NCBI RefSeq assembly: GCF_021412585.1
Contig: NZ_JAKCMI010000012.1
Span: 310,001 to 374,000 of the forward strand
Direction: 5' to 3'
Length of the DNA stretch: 64,000 nt
DNA from: Halomonas alkalisoli
Lineage (GTDB): Bacteria; Pseudomonadota; Gammaproteobacteria; Pseudomonadales; Halomonadaceae
A model generated the notes under the pieces. That model was not told the DNA's origin, made no database searches, and saw only the letters and a list, made by a program, of their open reading frames with translations. Of this stretch, positions 1 to 10,124 are shown in pieces; within the stretch, counting starts at the first letter, position 1; each line of letters opens with the position of its first letter. The translations under genes and the position numbers were made by a program.

Positions 1-1170
1 GATATCGAAGTGATCCAGCAGGACCGTGGCATCCGCCTCAAGGTCACCAATGCACCGGCCCAGGCCTTCGTCGACGGCAAGATGATCCGCGGCATCCGCG
101 AGCACCTCTCCTCGGTCCTGCGCGATATCGTTTACGTCTACAACGAAATCCAGCACCACTCTCGCTTCGACCTCACCACGGGCGAGGGCACCACCAACGC
201 CGTGTTCCATATCCTGCGCAAGGCCGGCACCATGAAGCCGGGGCGGGATCCGGGCATCGTTGTATGCTGGGGCGGGCACTCCATCGCCCGTGAGGAGTAC
301 GAGTACACCAAGGACGTGGGCTACCACCTGGGGCTGCGGGAACTCGATATCTGCACCGGCTGCGGCCCCGGCGCCATGAAGGGGCCGATGAAGGGTGCCA
401 ACCTGGCCCACGCCAAGCAGCGTATCCACGACGGCCGGTATCTCGGCATCTCCGAGCCCGGCATCATCGCCGCCGAGGCGCCCAATCCGCTGGTCAACGA
501 ACTGGTGGTGATGCCCGACATCGAGAAGCGCCTGGAAGCCTTCATTCGCCTTGGCCACGGCATCATCGTCTTCCCCGGTGGCGTGGGCACCGCCGAGGAG
601 ATCCTCTATCTGCTTGGCATCCTGCTCCATCCCGACAATGCCGACATGAAGATGCCGGTCATCTTCACCGGGCCGGCCAGCGCCGAGGATTATTTCAAGC
701 GCATCGATGAATTCCTGGTCTACACCCTGGGGGAACAGGTGCGTGACAAGTACCGCATCATCGTCGACGACCCCATCGAAGTGGCCCGCGCCATGCGCCA
801 GGGCATCGACGCGGTCACCGGTTTCCGCCGCGAACACCAGGACGCCTTCCACTACAACTGGCGCCTGACCATTGCCCGGGACTTCCAGGAGACCTTCGAA
901 CCCTCGCACGAAGCCATGAGCAACCTGGCACTGCACAGGAACCAGCCGGTCCACGAACTCGCCGCCAACCTTCGGCGCGCCTTTTCGGGGATCGTCGCCG
1001 GCAACGTCAAGGAGAACGGCATTCGCGCCATCGAGGCAAAAGGCCCCTTCTCCCTGCACGCAGAACCGGAACTGATGCGGCGGCTTGACGAGCTGCTGGG
1101 CTCCTTTGTTGCCCAGGGCCGCATGAAGCTACCGGGGCAGGAGTACGTACCCTGCTATCGGCTGGTGTAG
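1..1170 (+). CDS. ppnN: Nucleotide 5'-monophosphate nucleosidase PpnN (YgdH family), 5' end cut by window
   Basis: The enzyme hydrolyses purine and pyrimidine nucleoside monophosphates to base and ribose 5-phosphate in the cytoplasm; in E. coli it is controlled by (p)ppGpp. The visible 389 codons match the family from about residue 65 onward. They show the Rossmann-type lysine-decarboxylase-like core: VVCWGGHSI, then ICTGCGPGAMKGPMKGA, then the PGGVGTAEE phosphate-binding motif, followed by the C-terminal FSGIVAGNVKENGIRAIE block and the family-typical ending MKLPGQEYVPCYRLV. The reading frame is open to base 1, so the true start lies upstream and the first methionine inside the window is not the start. 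E. coli PpnN has about 454 residues, so roughly 65 are missing. A repeat-rich gap follows the stop. Confidence 0.93.
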   Translation, partial: DIEVIQQDRGIRLKVTNAPAQAFVDGKMIRGIREHLSSVLRDIVYVYNEIQHHSRFDLTTGEGTTNAVFHILRKAGTMKPGRDPGIVVCWGGHSIAREEYEYTKDVGYHLGLRELDICTGCGPGAMKGPMKGANLAHAKQRIHDGRYLGISEPGIIAAEAPNPLVNELVVMPDIEKRLEAFIRLGHGIIVFPGGVGTAEEILYLLGILLHPDNADMKMPVIFTGPASAEDYFKRIDEFLVYTLGEQVRDKYRIIVDDPIEVARAMRQGIDAVTGFRREHQDAFHYNWRLTIARDFQETFEPSHEAMSNLALHRNQPVHELAANLRRAFSGIVAGNVKENGIRAIEAKGPFSLHAEPELMRRLDELLGSFVAQGRMKLPGQEYVPCYRLV

Positions 1171-1194
1171 CGAATGACGCCGGGAGGTGCCCCG

Positions 1195-1314
1195 GCGGTC
1201 AACACCACGGCAGGAAAAAACAGCTGTTGGAGCGCTGCTCCGCATCGCGACTGGCGCCGATAGGCGCCCCAGCGGTCAACACCACGGCAGGAAAAAACAG
1301 CTGTTGGAGCGCTG
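1195..1314 (+). repeat. Perfect 43-bp direct repeat, two copies 77 bp apart
   Basis: Copies at 1195-1237 and 1272-1314 are identical by eye. Both run from GCGGTCAACACCACGGCAGG through an A-run to TGTTGGAGCGCTG. Each copy ends in the TGTTGGAGC terminus of the palindromic repeat family found at 29-42 kb, so this looks like a local duplication of a repeat end plus flank. Confidence 0.9.
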
Positions 1315-1441
1315 GTTCCCATCGCGACTGGCGCCGTCAGGCGCCTCGGCGGAGGCTGCCGACGTGGGCGGTAATTGCCAGCGTTGGCAACACCGCCGGG
1401 AGTCCTTCGGCCTCCAGTCGCGATCTAAAGATGCTCCTACA
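1303..1441 (-). repeat. Palindromic intergenic repeat, full unit (inverted orientation)
   Basis: This is a complete copy of the roughly 140-bp repeat family, inverted relative to most copies at 29-42 kb. It starts TGTTGGAGCGC, carries the hairpin GGCGCC-GTCA-GGCGCC after ATCGCGACT, a central GCCGACG...GGCAACACCGCC part, then GGGAGTCC-TTC-GGCCTCC followed by AGTCGCGATC, and ends ATGCTCCTACAG. A truncated relative lies at about 1465-1500. The 1171-1518 gap between ppnN and the next gene holds only these repeats. Confidence 0.85.
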
Positions 1442-1518
1442 GTGCGGTAGTCGCCGACCTTGTTGGATGCGACTGGCGCCGGCAGGCGCCCCGGCGGAGT
1501 CATTGCTGTCAACGACGC

Positions 1519-1890
1519 CTACCTGGACTCCGCCGGGCGCCACCAGAGCCACAGGACATGCAGCAGCAGCCCGGCGGTGGTGGCATGGGCGATGAACAGC
1601 TGCCAGCTGATCCAGTCGGTCATCAGGGCGTGCCAGGCGCCCATCAGCCCCAGGCCTGCGAGCAGCGAGGCACCAAAGCGCTTGAGCAACATCGGCAGGC
1701 GATGGCGCTCGCCCGCCTCCAGCATGCGCCAGTGCACCACCGTGACGGCCGCCACGGCGACCAGTGCGAGCATGATCATGGTCAGGCGATTGTCGTGCCC
1801 GCCCGCGAGGTAGCGCGGTACCGTGGAGAGCATCAGGACCAGCAGGCCCAGCATGACGCTCAGCCGCTCCGCTGTCGGCGTGGCGTTCAT
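1519..1890 (-). CDS. Small four-helix membrane protein, unknown function
   Basis: This 123-residue protein appears to have four hydrophobic segments: about 8-25 (LSVMLGLLVLMLSTVPRYLA), 32-50 (TMIMLALVAVAAVTVVHW), 72-88 and 95-113. It ends in a Trp-rich cap, WLWWRPAESR. The ATG at 1890 is chosen because it overlaps the TGA of the flavodoxin gene by one base (TGATG), the usual sign of translational coupling; a longer reading frame to 1923 would run into the flavodoxin. I do not recognise the family. Its place in a two-gene operon with a flavodoxin hints at a membrane-side redox role, but nothing in the sequence (no CxxC or haem motif) supports a specific one. Confidence 0.7.
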   Translation of the reverse strand: MNATPTAERLSVMLGLLVLMLSTVPRYLAGGHDNRLTMIMLALVAVAAVTVVHWRMLEAGERHRLPMLLKRFGASLLAGLGLMGAWHALMTDWISWQLFIAHATTAGLLLHVLWLWWRPAESR

Positions 1891-2354
1891 CAGGCCACCT
1901 TCAGCTGCTGGGCATCGATCCACTCTTCCACCCAGGGGATCGCCGCATCATCGGCCATGAAGGTTTCCATGGCATCAACCTCCAGCCGGTCCCCCAGGCG
2001 AGTGGCTCCCAGCCCCTGCAGCATTTCGTCCAGTTGGCGGCCGGCGCCGCAGAAGGTGTCGCCGTAGGAGCTGTCGCCCAGCGCAATCACGCCGTAACGC
2101 AGATCAGAAAGCGCGGGGCTCTGCTCATCGAGGCCACGGGCGAAGGGCACGAAGTTGCCGGGGAAGTCACCGCTCCCGGTGGTGGAGACGCAGAAAAGCG
2201 CAAGATCGGTGGGGGAATCGGTCAAGTCCGAGACAGTCGGCTGTTCGAGGATGTCCACCTCGTAGCCGGCCGACTCGAAGAGCGGCTTGACCTGTTCGGC
2301 GACATCGAGCGCGCCACCATACATGGTTCCAACAAGGATCTTCAACATTGGCAT
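1890..2354 (-). CDS. Flavodoxin (MioC-like)
   Basis: A short-chain flavodoxin of 154 residues, predicted to bind FMN and carry low-potential electrons in the cytoplasm. The phosphate loop near residues 8-16 reads VGTMYGGALD. The two isoalloxazine loops are present as STTGSGDFPGN (about 60-70) and ALGDSSYGDTFCGAG (about 90-104). The length and the absence of the long-chain insertion place it with MioC-type proteins rather than FldA. An alternative start two codons downstream (2348) is also ATG. It is the first gene of a minus-strand pair with the membrane protein at 1519-1890 and is divergent from the DUF2788 gene. Confidence 0.85.
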   Translation of the reverse strand: MPMLKILVGTMYGGALDVAEQVKPLFESAGYEVDILEQPTVSDLTDSPTDLALFCVSTTGSGDFPGNFVPFARGLDEQSPALSDLRYGVIALGDSSYGDTFCGAGRQLDEMLQGLGATRLGDRLEVDAMETFMADDAAIPWVEEWIDAQQLKVA

Positions 2355-2424
2355 GTCAAGGTTATACCTGAGTATTTTGGTCGGATATTAACATGGCGAT
2401 GGACGACATGCAGCCCGGGGAATG

Positions 2425-2443
2425 TCCGAGTATAATGCTCGGA
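2425..2443 (+). promoter_or_regulatory. Consensus -10 box inside an inverted repeat
   Basis: TCCGAG (2425-2430) and CTCGGA (2438-2443) form a perfect inverted repeat whose spacer begins with TATAAT (2431-2436), an ideal sigma-70 -10 box. No good -35 box is visible at 17 bp upstream. A protein bound to the repeat would cover the promoter of the DUF2788 gene that begins at 2464; alternatively the repeat is a short RNA hairpin. Confidence 0.45.
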
Positions 2444-2463
2444 TTTTATATCAAGGAGGCGAC

Positions 2464-2673
2464 ATGCTGCAGACCTTCGAAGCCTGGATCACACCAATCA
2501 TGATCGCTGGTCTGGTCCTGTTCATGGGCTTCATCATCTGGGATCTGGCCAAGCAATCCCAGGCCGGACGATTCGGCACTGTCATGCTTTTCCTGGTGCT
2601 GGGTGCCGGCATTCTCGGCTATCTATTGAAGGTGGTCATCACCTGGCTGATCGAGCGCGGCGGCGGCGTCTGA
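2464..2673 (+). CDS. Small membrane protein, DUF2788 family
   Basis: This 69-residue protein has two hydrophobic helices: ITPIMIAGLVLFMGFIIW (about 9-26) and TVMLFLVLGAGILGYLLKVV (about 38-57). Between them is the family signature WDLAKQSQAGRFGT. The ATG at 2464 follows CAAGGAGGCGAC, a near-perfect ribosome binding site, and is preferred over the in-frame ATG at 2422, which would precede the -10 box. DUF2788 proteins are common in Pseudomonas and Halomonas and have no established function. It is monocistronic and ends 16 bp before a hairpin shared with ihfA. Confidence 0.8.
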   Translation: MLQTFEAWITPIMIAGLVLFMGFIIWDLAKQSQAGRFGTVMLFLVLGAGILGYLLKVVITWLIERGGGV

Positions 2674-2688
2674 AAGACGAATGCGAAG

Positions 2689-2718
2689 ACACGATGCCAC
2701 CCGCTGGCGGCATCGTGT
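2689..2718. terminator. Hairpin between convergent DUF2788 gene and ihfA
   Basis: ACACGATGCC (2689-2698) pairs perfectly with GGCATCGTGT (2709-2718) around a 10-base loop. It sits between two convergent genes. Neither side has a clear U-tract, so it is a bidirectional terminator-like or 3'-end-protecting hairpin rather than a textbook intrinsic terminator. Confidence 0.55.
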
Positions 2719-2727
2719 CATGGCGGA

Positions 2728-3033
2728 TCAACTGGACAGCGGCCCCTCGAAACGCTCAACCTGGCTCTTCAATTTCTGGCCCGGGCGAAAGGTCACCACA
2801 CGTCGAGCCGAGATAGGAATCTCCTCGCCGGTCTTGGGGTTTCGCCCCGGCCGTTCGCGCTTGTCACGCAGGTCGAAGTTGCCGAAACCGGACAGCTTGA
2901 CCTGTTCGTTCTCCCGCAGACAGGCCCGGATTTCCTCGAAGAAGGCCTCCACCATCGACTTGGCTTCCCGCTTGGTCAGCCCCAACTCGGCATGAAGGTG
3001 TTCGGCCAGTTCCGCCTTGGTCAACGCTCCCAT
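2728..3033 (-). CDS. ihfA: Integration host factor subunit alpha
   Basis: A 101-residue HU/IHF-family DNA-bending protein that pairs with IhfB to bend DNA sharply at specific sites. The dimerisation part [20 protein letters not shown] is followed by the arm region with [29 protein letters not shown], including the conserved RPGRNPKTG turn, and ends in [17 protein letters not shown]. The ATG at 3033 follows AAGGAGTAGAC. A longer reading frame upstream to 3207 has no family match and overlaps pheT. It is the last gene of the thrS-infC-rpmI-rplT-pheST-ihfA block, the same order as in E. coli, 94 bp after pheT. Confidence 0.97.
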   Translation of the reverse strand: MGALTKAELAEHLHAELGLTKREAKSMVEAFFEEIRACLRENEQVKLSGFGNFDLRDKRERPGRNPKTGEEIPISARRVVTFRPGQKLKSQVERFEGPLSS

Positions 3034-3127
3034 GTCTACTCCTTCAGAGTGGCGGTCCAGCCCGCCGCCAGCATCACCTGCGTCCCGAAACCCTTGGCAT
3101 TTTCCTTTCCGATAACGACCGGAAAGC

Positions 3128-5509
3128 TCAGCCGCGTAGCTCGGCTCCCAGGTGCTGATGCGATTCGGCGACAATGGCATCGACCAACTGATTGATTTCC
3201 TCATCATTCAGCGTGCGCGAAGGATGCTGCCAGGTCAAGCCCAAGGCGACGCTCTTGTACCCTTCTGTTACACCCTTGCCCTGGTAGACATCGAAAAGGC
3301 GCAGTTCCTCGAGCCACTGACCGGCCTTTTTCCGCACGCAGTCGAGCAGCGCCTGGACCGGCTGGTCCGCCTCGACCAGGAAAGCCAGGTCACGCCGCAC
3401 TTCCGGATAGCGGGAAAGCGGCACGAAGGCCGGCAGTACGCCATGCGTCAGGGCATCCTGCCTGACCTCGAAGAGCAGCGCATCGGTCTTGATGCCCAAT
3501 TCGGCCTTGACCCCCGGATGCAACGCACCGATCCAGCCGACTGGCTCGCCGCGATAGAGAATACGAGCGCTCTGCCCGGGATGCAGCGACGGGTGCTCAC
3601 CGGGCTCGAAGCGCCAGGCATCCGCCTCCCCGCCCATGGCGATCAGGCTTTCCAGGTCGCCCTTGAGGTCGAAGAAATCCACGCCTTCCCGACCACCGGC
3701 CCAGCCTTCCGGCTCGCGGGAGCCACAGGCCAGCGCCCCAAGCATCGGTGTCTGCTGCAGGTCGTCCAGGTCCCCACGGAAGACCAGCCCTGCCTCGAAC
3801 AGCCGAACCCGGTTCTGCTGGCGATTCAGGTTATGCTCCAGTGCCCGGACCAGCCCGGGGAAGAGGCTCGCCCGCATCACCGAGAGATCGCTGGAGATCG
3901 GATTGGCCAACCGGGGCGATACCGCGTCGGGCAACATCGCTCGCTGAAGGTCAGGTGCGACAAAGCTGTAGGTCACCGCCTCCTGATAGCCCCGCGCCAC
4001 CATCTGCCGACGCAGGCGACCCAGCGGCGTTTGCGCCTCATGGTCCGGGCGCAGCGCCAGCCGCGCGGAAGGACGACGTACCGGAAGCTGGTTGTAGCCG
4101 TGAATCCGCGCGATTTCCTCGATCAGGTCCTCTTCGATGGAAATATCGAAACGCCAGCTCGGCACCCTGGCCTGCCAGCCAGACTCGGTGGTTTCGACCG
4201 TCATCCCCAGCCGCACGAGAATGTCGGTCACCTCCTCCCTCGGCAACTGCTTGACCAGCGCCTGCTCGAGGCGTGCAGAACGCAGCGTCACTTCACGCTC
4301 GCCGGGCAGCTGCGCCTGGCTTGTCGCGTCGACCAGCGGTCCCGGCTCTCCCCCGGTGATCTGCAGCAGCAGGGCCGTGGCCCGCTCGATGGCGTCCACC
4401 GTCAATTGCGGGTCGACGCCCCGCTCGAAGCGATGCGACGCATCGGTGTGCAGGCCATAGGCGCGCGCCTGCCCGGCCACGGCCAGCGGCGAGAAGTAGG
4501 CCGCTTCGAGAAAGATATCCTGGGTCGTGGCACTGACGCCCGAGTCCTCGCCCCCCATCACCCCGGCAATGGCCAGCGGGCCACGCTCATCGGCGATCAC
4601 CAGCGTCGACGCACTCAGGGCGATCTCCTGCCCATCGAGCAGCACCAGCCGCTCACCCTCACGGGCCAGGCGCACGACCACGCCGTCATGCAGGTTGGCA
4701 CGGTCGAAGGCATGCAGGGGCTGGCCCAGCTCGAGCATCACGTAGTTGGTGATATCGACCACCGGATCGATGGAACGCACGCCACTGCGGCGCAGCCGCT
4801 CGACCATCCAAAGGGGCGTGGCGGCCGTCACGTCGACCCCCTTGACCAGGCGCCCGATGTAGCGCGGGCAACGCTCCACGTCTTCCACACGAACCGGGAA
4901 CGTCTCGTCATGCGTCGCCGGAACGGGCGTGACGTCTGGTGAAACCACCGGCAGCCGGTTGAGTACGCCCACTTCCCGGGCCAGCCCCTTGAGGCTCAGG
5001 CAGTCACCGCGATTGGGCGTCAGGTCCACCTCGATGGTATTGTCGTTGAGCCCCATCCAGGCGCGGAAATCCTCCCCCGCCGGCGCCTCCAGCGGCAGCT
5101 CGAGAATCCCGTGCGAGGTTTCCTCCTCCAGGCCCAGCTCCGAGGCGGAGCAGATCATGCCGCGGGACTCGACGCCGCGAAGCTTGGCCTTCCGGATCTT
5201 GAAGTCGCCGGGCAGCACGGCGCCGACGCGGGCAAAGGGCACCTTCTGGCCAACTGCCACGTTCGCTGCCCCGCAGACCACCTGAACCGGCTCCCCACTG
5301 CCCTCGACGACCTGGCAGACATTGAGCTTGTCGGCATCCGGATGCGGCGCCTTGCCCACCACCTCGGCGATGACCACGCCACTGAAGAGCGCCGCCACCG
5401 GCTCGATGGCATCCACCTCAAGCCCGGCCATGGTGATCTGGTCGGCCAGCGCCTGGACGCCCATCTGCGGCGAGACCCACTCACGCAGCCACTGTTCGGA
5501 AAATTTCAT
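3128..5509 (-). CDS. pheT: Phenylalanine--tRNA ligase beta subunit
   Basis: This 793-residue subunit (typical length about 795) forms the alpha2-beta2 PheRS with PheS and charges tRNA-Phe. The start is [17 protein letters not shown]. Residues about 40-150 are the EMAP/OB-type tRNA-binding domain ([17 protein letters not shown]). The B3/B4 editing domain follows at about 210-390 and B5 at about 400-480. A catalytic-like core comes next, and a C-terminal FDX-ACB anticodon-binding domain from about 700 ([18 protein letters not shown]). It starts 42 bp after the pheS stop and is co-transcribed with it. A 596-codon open frame on the opposite strand is only its shadow. Confidence 0.97.
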   Translation of the reverse strand: MKFSEQWLREWVSPQMGVQALADQITMAGLEVDAIEPVAALFSGVVIAEVVGKAPHPDADKLNVCQVVEGSGEPVQVVCGAANVAVGQKVPFARVGAVLPGDFKIRKAKLRGVESRGMICSASELGLEEETSHGILELPLEAPAGEDFRAWMGLNDNTIEVDLTPNRGDCLSLKGLAREVGVLNRLPVVSPDVTPVPATHDETFPVRVEDVERCPRYIGRLVKGVDVTAATPLWMVERLRRSGVRSIDPVVDITNYVMLELGQPLHAFDRANLHDGVVVRLAREGERLVLLDGQEIALSASTLVIADERGPLAIAGVMGGEDSGVSATTQDIFLEAAYFSPLAVAGQARAYGLHTDASHRFERGVDPQLTVDAIERATALLLQITGGEPGPLVDATSQAQLPGEREVTLRSARLEQALVKQLPREEVTDILVRLGMTVETTESGWQARVPSWRFDISIEEDLIEEIARIHGYNQLPVRRPSARLALRPDHEAQTPLGRLRRQMVARGYQEAVTYSFVAPDLQRAMLPDAVSPRLANPISSDLSVMRASLFPGLVRALEHNLNRQQNRVRLFEAGLVFRGDLDDLQQTPMLGALACGSREPEGWAGGREGVDFFDLKGDLESLIAMGGEADAWRFEPGEHPSLHPGQSARILYRGEPVGWIGALHPGVKAELGIKTDALLFEVRQDALTHGVLPAFVPLSRYPEVRRDLAFLVEADQPVQALLDCVRKKAGQWLEELRLFDVYQGKGVTEGYKSVALGLTWQHPSRTLNDEEINQLVDAIVAESHQHLGAELRG

Positions 5510-5551
5510 GACTAATCCTGTGTTCTGCCGAAATTCATGTAACGCCGCCGG

Positions 5552-7077
<1,526 letters not shown>

Positions 7078-7114
7078 AGCTTTCTCCTGACGTTAAAAAA
7101 GAACAAGCAGAGGC

Positions 7115-7309
7115 TTACAGGTTCGGCAGCATGCGCTGAACGAGGGCCTTGTCGGCGTCGTGGATAAGCTTCGTACCACGCAGATGACGCTTACGCTTGG
7201 TCGACTTCTTGGTCAGGATGTGGCTACGGTAAGACTGCTTGTGCTTGAAGCCATTGGCAGTCTTCTTGAAGCGCTTGGCAGCGCCACTGTTGGTCTTGAT
7301 CTTCGGCAT
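7115..7309 (-). CDS. rpmI: 50S ribosomal protein L35
   Basis: A 64-residue basic ribosomal protein. [20 protein letters not shown] and the C-terminal [20 protein letters not shown] match the family along its whole length. It is located between infC and rplT as in most gammaproteobacteria, 85 bp after the infC stop; that gap contains a strong hairpin. Confidence 0.98.
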   Translation of the reverse strand: MPKIKTNSGAAKRFKKTANGFKHKQSYRSHILTKKSTKRKRHLRGTKLIHDADKALVQRMLPNL

Positions 7310-7350
7310 GAGTCAATTCTCCGCTCGAGTTTTTAGAAAATCCGGGGCCT

Positions 7351-7374
7351 ATGGCCGGCACTGACGCCGGCCAT
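7351..7374. promoter_or_regulatory. Perfect 9-bp hairpin in the infC-rpmI gap
   Basis: ATGGCCGGC (7351-7359) pairs with GCCGGCCAT (7366-7374) around ACTGAC. On the mRNA (minus) strand it is followed by AGGCCCCGGATTTTCTAAAAAC, which has only short U-runs. It may be a leaky terminator or part of the L20-responsive leader of rpmI-rplT known from E. coli; the sequence alone does not decide. Confidence 0.45.
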
Positions 7375-7394
7375 CCGTTTGACTGGCCGTCGGA

Positions 7395-7934
7395 TCACTT
7401 CTTCTTGGGGGCAATGATCATGATCATCTGGCGCCCTTCCATCTTGGGGAAGGCCTCCACGGTCCCGATCTCGTCGAGATCCGCGGCGATCCGCTCCATC
7501 AGCTTGCGGCCGATATCCTGGTGCGCCATTTCACGGCCGCGAAAACGCAGCGTGACCTTGCCCTTGTCGCCACCTTCGAGGAAACGAATCAGGTTTTTCA
7601 GCTTGACCTGATAGTCACCCTCGTCGGTGCCAGGCCGGAATTTGACTTCCTTGACCTGAATCTGTTTCGTCTTCTTCTTCTGAGCCGCCTTCTGCTTCTT
7701 CTGCTCAAAGACGAATTTGCCGTAATCCATGATCTTGCAGACGATGGGGTCGGCATTGGAAATCTGGACGAGGTCCAAACCGGCCGCTTCGGCTCGCTCC
7801 AGTGCTTCACTGGTGGGCACTACGCCCAGCTGCTCGCCGTCGCTGTCGATCAGGCGTACCTGATCCTCGGTAATACGGTCGTTCATTGGGGGGCGCTTGT
7901 CCTGAGGACGTCCGCGCTGGCTGCTTCGCTTGAT
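7395..7934 (-). CDS. infC: Translation initiation factor IF-3, probable ATC start codon
   Basis: IF-3 binds the 30S subunit and proofreads the start codon. From [11 protein letters not shown] the product is 179 residues, the normal length. It has the N-terminal domain ([20 protein letters not shown]), the lysine-rich linker ([20 protein letters not shown]) and the C-terminal domain ([32 protein letters not shown]), ending [10 protein letters not shown]. There is no ATG, GTG or TTG at the expected position. The codon there is ATC (7934-7932), preceded by ACGGAGACGGAACG. IF-3 genes typically start with rare AUU/AUC-type codons, which IF-3 itself discriminates against, giving autoregulation. An upstream in-frame ATG at 8054 lies inside thrS and would add 40 unrelated residues. 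Confidence 0.9.
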   Translation of the reverse strand: MKRSSQRGRPQDKRPPMNDRITEDQVRLIDSDGEQLGVVPTSEALERAEAAGLDLVQISNADPIVCKIMDYGKFVFEQKKQKAAQKKKTKQIQVKEVKFRPGTDEGDYQVKLKNLIRFLEGGDKGKVTLRFRGREMAHQDIGRKLMERIAADLDEIGTVEAFPKMEGRQMIMIIAPKKK

Positions 7935-7968
7935 CGTTCCGTCTCCGTTCCGGTAATTGACAGTGTCG

Positions 7969-9870
7969 TTACCAACCTTCGGCCCGAACGCGCTCGATGA
8001 ATTCATCGACGGTCTGGACACCGAGGTTTTCGCCGGTGCGGGTGCGCACGGCAACCGAGTCGGCTTCGACTTCCTTATCCCCTACCACAAGGAGATAGGG
8101 AACTTTCTGCAACGTATGCTCGCGGATTTTAAAGCCGATCTTCTCGTTCCTCAAGTCCGCCTTGACGCGAAGACCGATTTTCTGCAAGCGACGCTCCAAT
8201 TGTACCGCATAGTCGCGCTGCGCATCGGTAATTGTCATCACGACCACCTGTTCCGGCGCCAACCAGAGCGGCATGGCCCCGGCGTAGTGCTCGATCAGGA
8301 TGCCAATGAAGCGCTCGAAGGAGCCGAGAATGGCCCGATGCAGCATGACCGGCGTCTTGCGCTCGCCGTCTTCGTCGACGAATTGGGCGTTCAGTCGACC
8401 GGGCAGATTGAAATCCAGCTGCAGTGTACCGCATTGCCAGACACGATTCAGGCAATCACGCAGTGCGAACTCGATCTTGGGCCCATAGAAGGCGCCCTCA
8501 CCCGGCTGCAGCTCCCAGTCGAGCCCGGTGGCGTTCAATGCCGCCTCGAGCCCCGCCTCGGCGCGATCCCACATCGCCGGCTCCCCCATGAGCTCCCCGT
8601 CGGGCCGGGTGGAGAGCTTGAGCTCCACGTCCTCGAAGCCGAGCTCCCGGTAGACCTTCATGGTCAGGGCGATGAAGGCCTCGGCCTCGGCCTGGATCTG
8701 CCCCTCGGTGCAGAAGATATGGGCGTCGTCCTGGGTAAAGCCCCGCACCCGCATCAGGCCATGCAGGGCACCCGACGGCTCGTTGCGATGACAGCTACCG
8801 AACTCGGCCAGGCGCAGCGGCAGGTCGCGGTAGCTCTTGAGCCCCTGGTTGAACACCTGCACATGGCAGGGACAGTTCATCGGCTTGACCGCGTAGTCAC
8901 GCTTCTCCGACTCGGTGGTGAACATCATGTCGCTGTAGTGGCCCCAGTGGCCAGACTTCTTCCACAGCGACAGGTCGACGATCTGGGGGGTCTTGATCTC
9001 CTGATAGCCGTTCTCGACCTGCACCCGCCGCATGTACTGCTCCAGGGCCTGGTACAGGGTCCAGCCATTGGGATGCCAGAACACCATTCCCGGCGCCTCC
9101 TCCTGGAGATGGAAGAGGTTCATGCGCTTGGCCAGCTTGCGGTGATCACGCTTCTCGGCCTCCTCGAGGCGCTTGAGATACGCCTTGAGCTGTTTCTTGT
9201 CGCCCCAGGCCGTACCGTATACCCGGGTCAGCATCGGATTGCTGGCATCGCCACGCCAGTAGGCGCCGGCCAGCTTGGTCAGCTTGAACGCCTTCAGGTG
9301 CCGGGTATTGGGCACATGGGGCCCGCGGCACATGTCGACATATTCCTTGTGCTGGTAGAGCCGAATCGTCTCACCTTCGGGAATCTCGCGGACGATCTCC
9401 TGCTTGTAGGGCTCTTCGCGATGCAGGAAGGTCAGCATCGCCTGGTCGCGGTCCACATACTCGCGAACCACGTCATACTCCTCGTCGATCAGCGCCTTCA
9501 TGCGCGTCTCGATCGCGGCCAGATCGTCCGGGGTGATGGAAACACCGAAGTCGATATCGTAGTAGAAGCCATCGTCAATCACCGGACCGATGGCCATCTT
9601 CGCCTCGGGATAGAGCTGCTTGACCGCATGGCCGATCAGGTGGGCGCAAGAGTGGCGAATGACCTCGAGACCTTCCGGGTCGCGGGCGGTGATAATAGCC
9701 ACTTCGGCGTCATGATCGATGACATCGGCAGCATCCACCAGCGCGCCGTCGATCTTGCCGGCGACGCAGGCCTTGGCCAGGCCCGGCCCGATCGATTCGG
9801 CCAACTGCATTACGGAAAGGGGTTCGTCGAAGGTTCTCTGGCTGCCATCCGGCAGGGTCACGATGGGCAT
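7969..9870 (-). CDS. thrS: Threonine--tRNA ligase
   Basis: The 633-residue cytoplasmic ThrRS. The domain order is TGS (1-60, [15 protein letters not shown]), then the editing domain with the HxxxH zinc/editing motif in [18 protein letters not shown]. The class II catalytic core follows, with [14 protein letters not shown] (zinc Cys), [20 protein letters not shown] (motif 2) and motif 3 near [17 protein letters not shown]-terminal anticodon-binding domain ends the protein. The start ATG at 9870 has CAAGGACG about 8 bp upstream. It heads the translation operon; infC begins 34 bp downstream. A 638-codon open frame opposite it is a shadow. Confidence 0.98.
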   Translation of the reverse strand: MPIVTLPDGSQRTFDEPLSVMQLAESIGPGLAKACVAGKIDGALVDAADVIDHDAEVAIITARDPEGLEVIRHSCAHLIGHAVKQLYPEAKMAIGPVIDDGFYYDIDFGVSITPDDLAAIETRMKALIDEEYDVVREYVDRDQAMLTFLHREEPYKQEIVREIPEGETIRLYQHKEYVDMCRGPHVPNTRHLKAFKLTKLAGAYWRGDASNPMLTRVYGTAWGDKKQLKAYLKRLEEAEKRDHRKLAKRMNLFHLQEEAPGMVFWHPNGWTLYQALEQYMRRVQVENGYQEIKTPQIVDLSLWKKSGHWGHYSDMMFTTESEKRDYAVKPMNCPCHVQVFNQGLKSYRDLPLRLAEFGSCHRNEPSGALHGLMRVRGFTQDDAHIFCTEGQIQAEAEAFIALTMKVYRELGFEDVELKLSTRPDGELMGEPAMWDRAEAGLEAALNATGLDWELQPGEGAFYGPKIEFALRDCLNRVWQCGTLQLDFNLPGRLNAQFVDEDGERKTPVMLHRAILGSFERFIGILIEHYAGAMPLWLAPEQVVVMTITDAQRDYAVQLERRLQKIGLRVKADLRNEKIGFKIREHTLQKVPYLLVVGDKEVEADSVAVRTRTGENLGVQTVDEFIERVRAEGW

Positions 9871-9932
9871 TGAAGCGTCCTTGTGCGCAGTGGTGATCCA
9901 TACCAGGGATCACGTGCCGCAGTTAGTGGCGT

Positions 9933-9954
9933 AGTTCAAAACAGTTCAAAACAG
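9933..9954. repeat. Tandem 10-bp repeat in the thrS leader
   Basis: AGTTCAAAAC occurs twice in direct tandem (9933-9942, 9943-9952) and is followed by AG, about 65 bp upstream of the thrS start. It could bind a regulator or be neutral; no further copies were seen nearby. Confidence 0.5.
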
Positions 9955-10053
9955 TCCATGACGGGTCACGACAGCCGACAAGACTACCAGATGCCCCCCT
10001 TCTCACGCCACGCCCTGAATCCCGGCCATAGCGGGACGGGGGCACAGAACGAA

Positions 10054-10079
10054 ACAGGGGCACCCGAAGGTGCCCCTGT
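10054..10079 (-). terminator. Intrinsic terminator of the OmpA-like lipoprotein gene
   Basis: ACAGGGGCACC (10054-10064) pairs perfectly with GGTGCCCCTGT (10069-10079) around a CGAA tetraloop. It lies 46 bp beyond the stop of the minus-strand gene at 10125. The minus strand continues TTCGTTC, a short U-rich tail. Confidence 0.75.
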
Positions 10080-10124
10080 GCGCTGCGCGCGGCCTTGATT
10101 CAGGCCCCGGGTCCGATCGAGAGA

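Noticed and set aside
3152-4942. 596-codon open frame opposite pheT
   Set aside because: It lies wholly antisense to a complete, motif-rich pheT, has low-complexity His/Arg/Gln-rich sequence and no family signature.
7957-9873. 638-codon open frame opposite thrS
   Set aside because: Mirror of thrS codon structure in high-GC DNA; no recognisable domain or ribosome binding site.
9871-10053. T-box or other riboswitch upstream of thrS
   Set aside because: No T-box consensus, specifier loop or terminator/antiterminator pair could be read; only a short tandem repeat is present.
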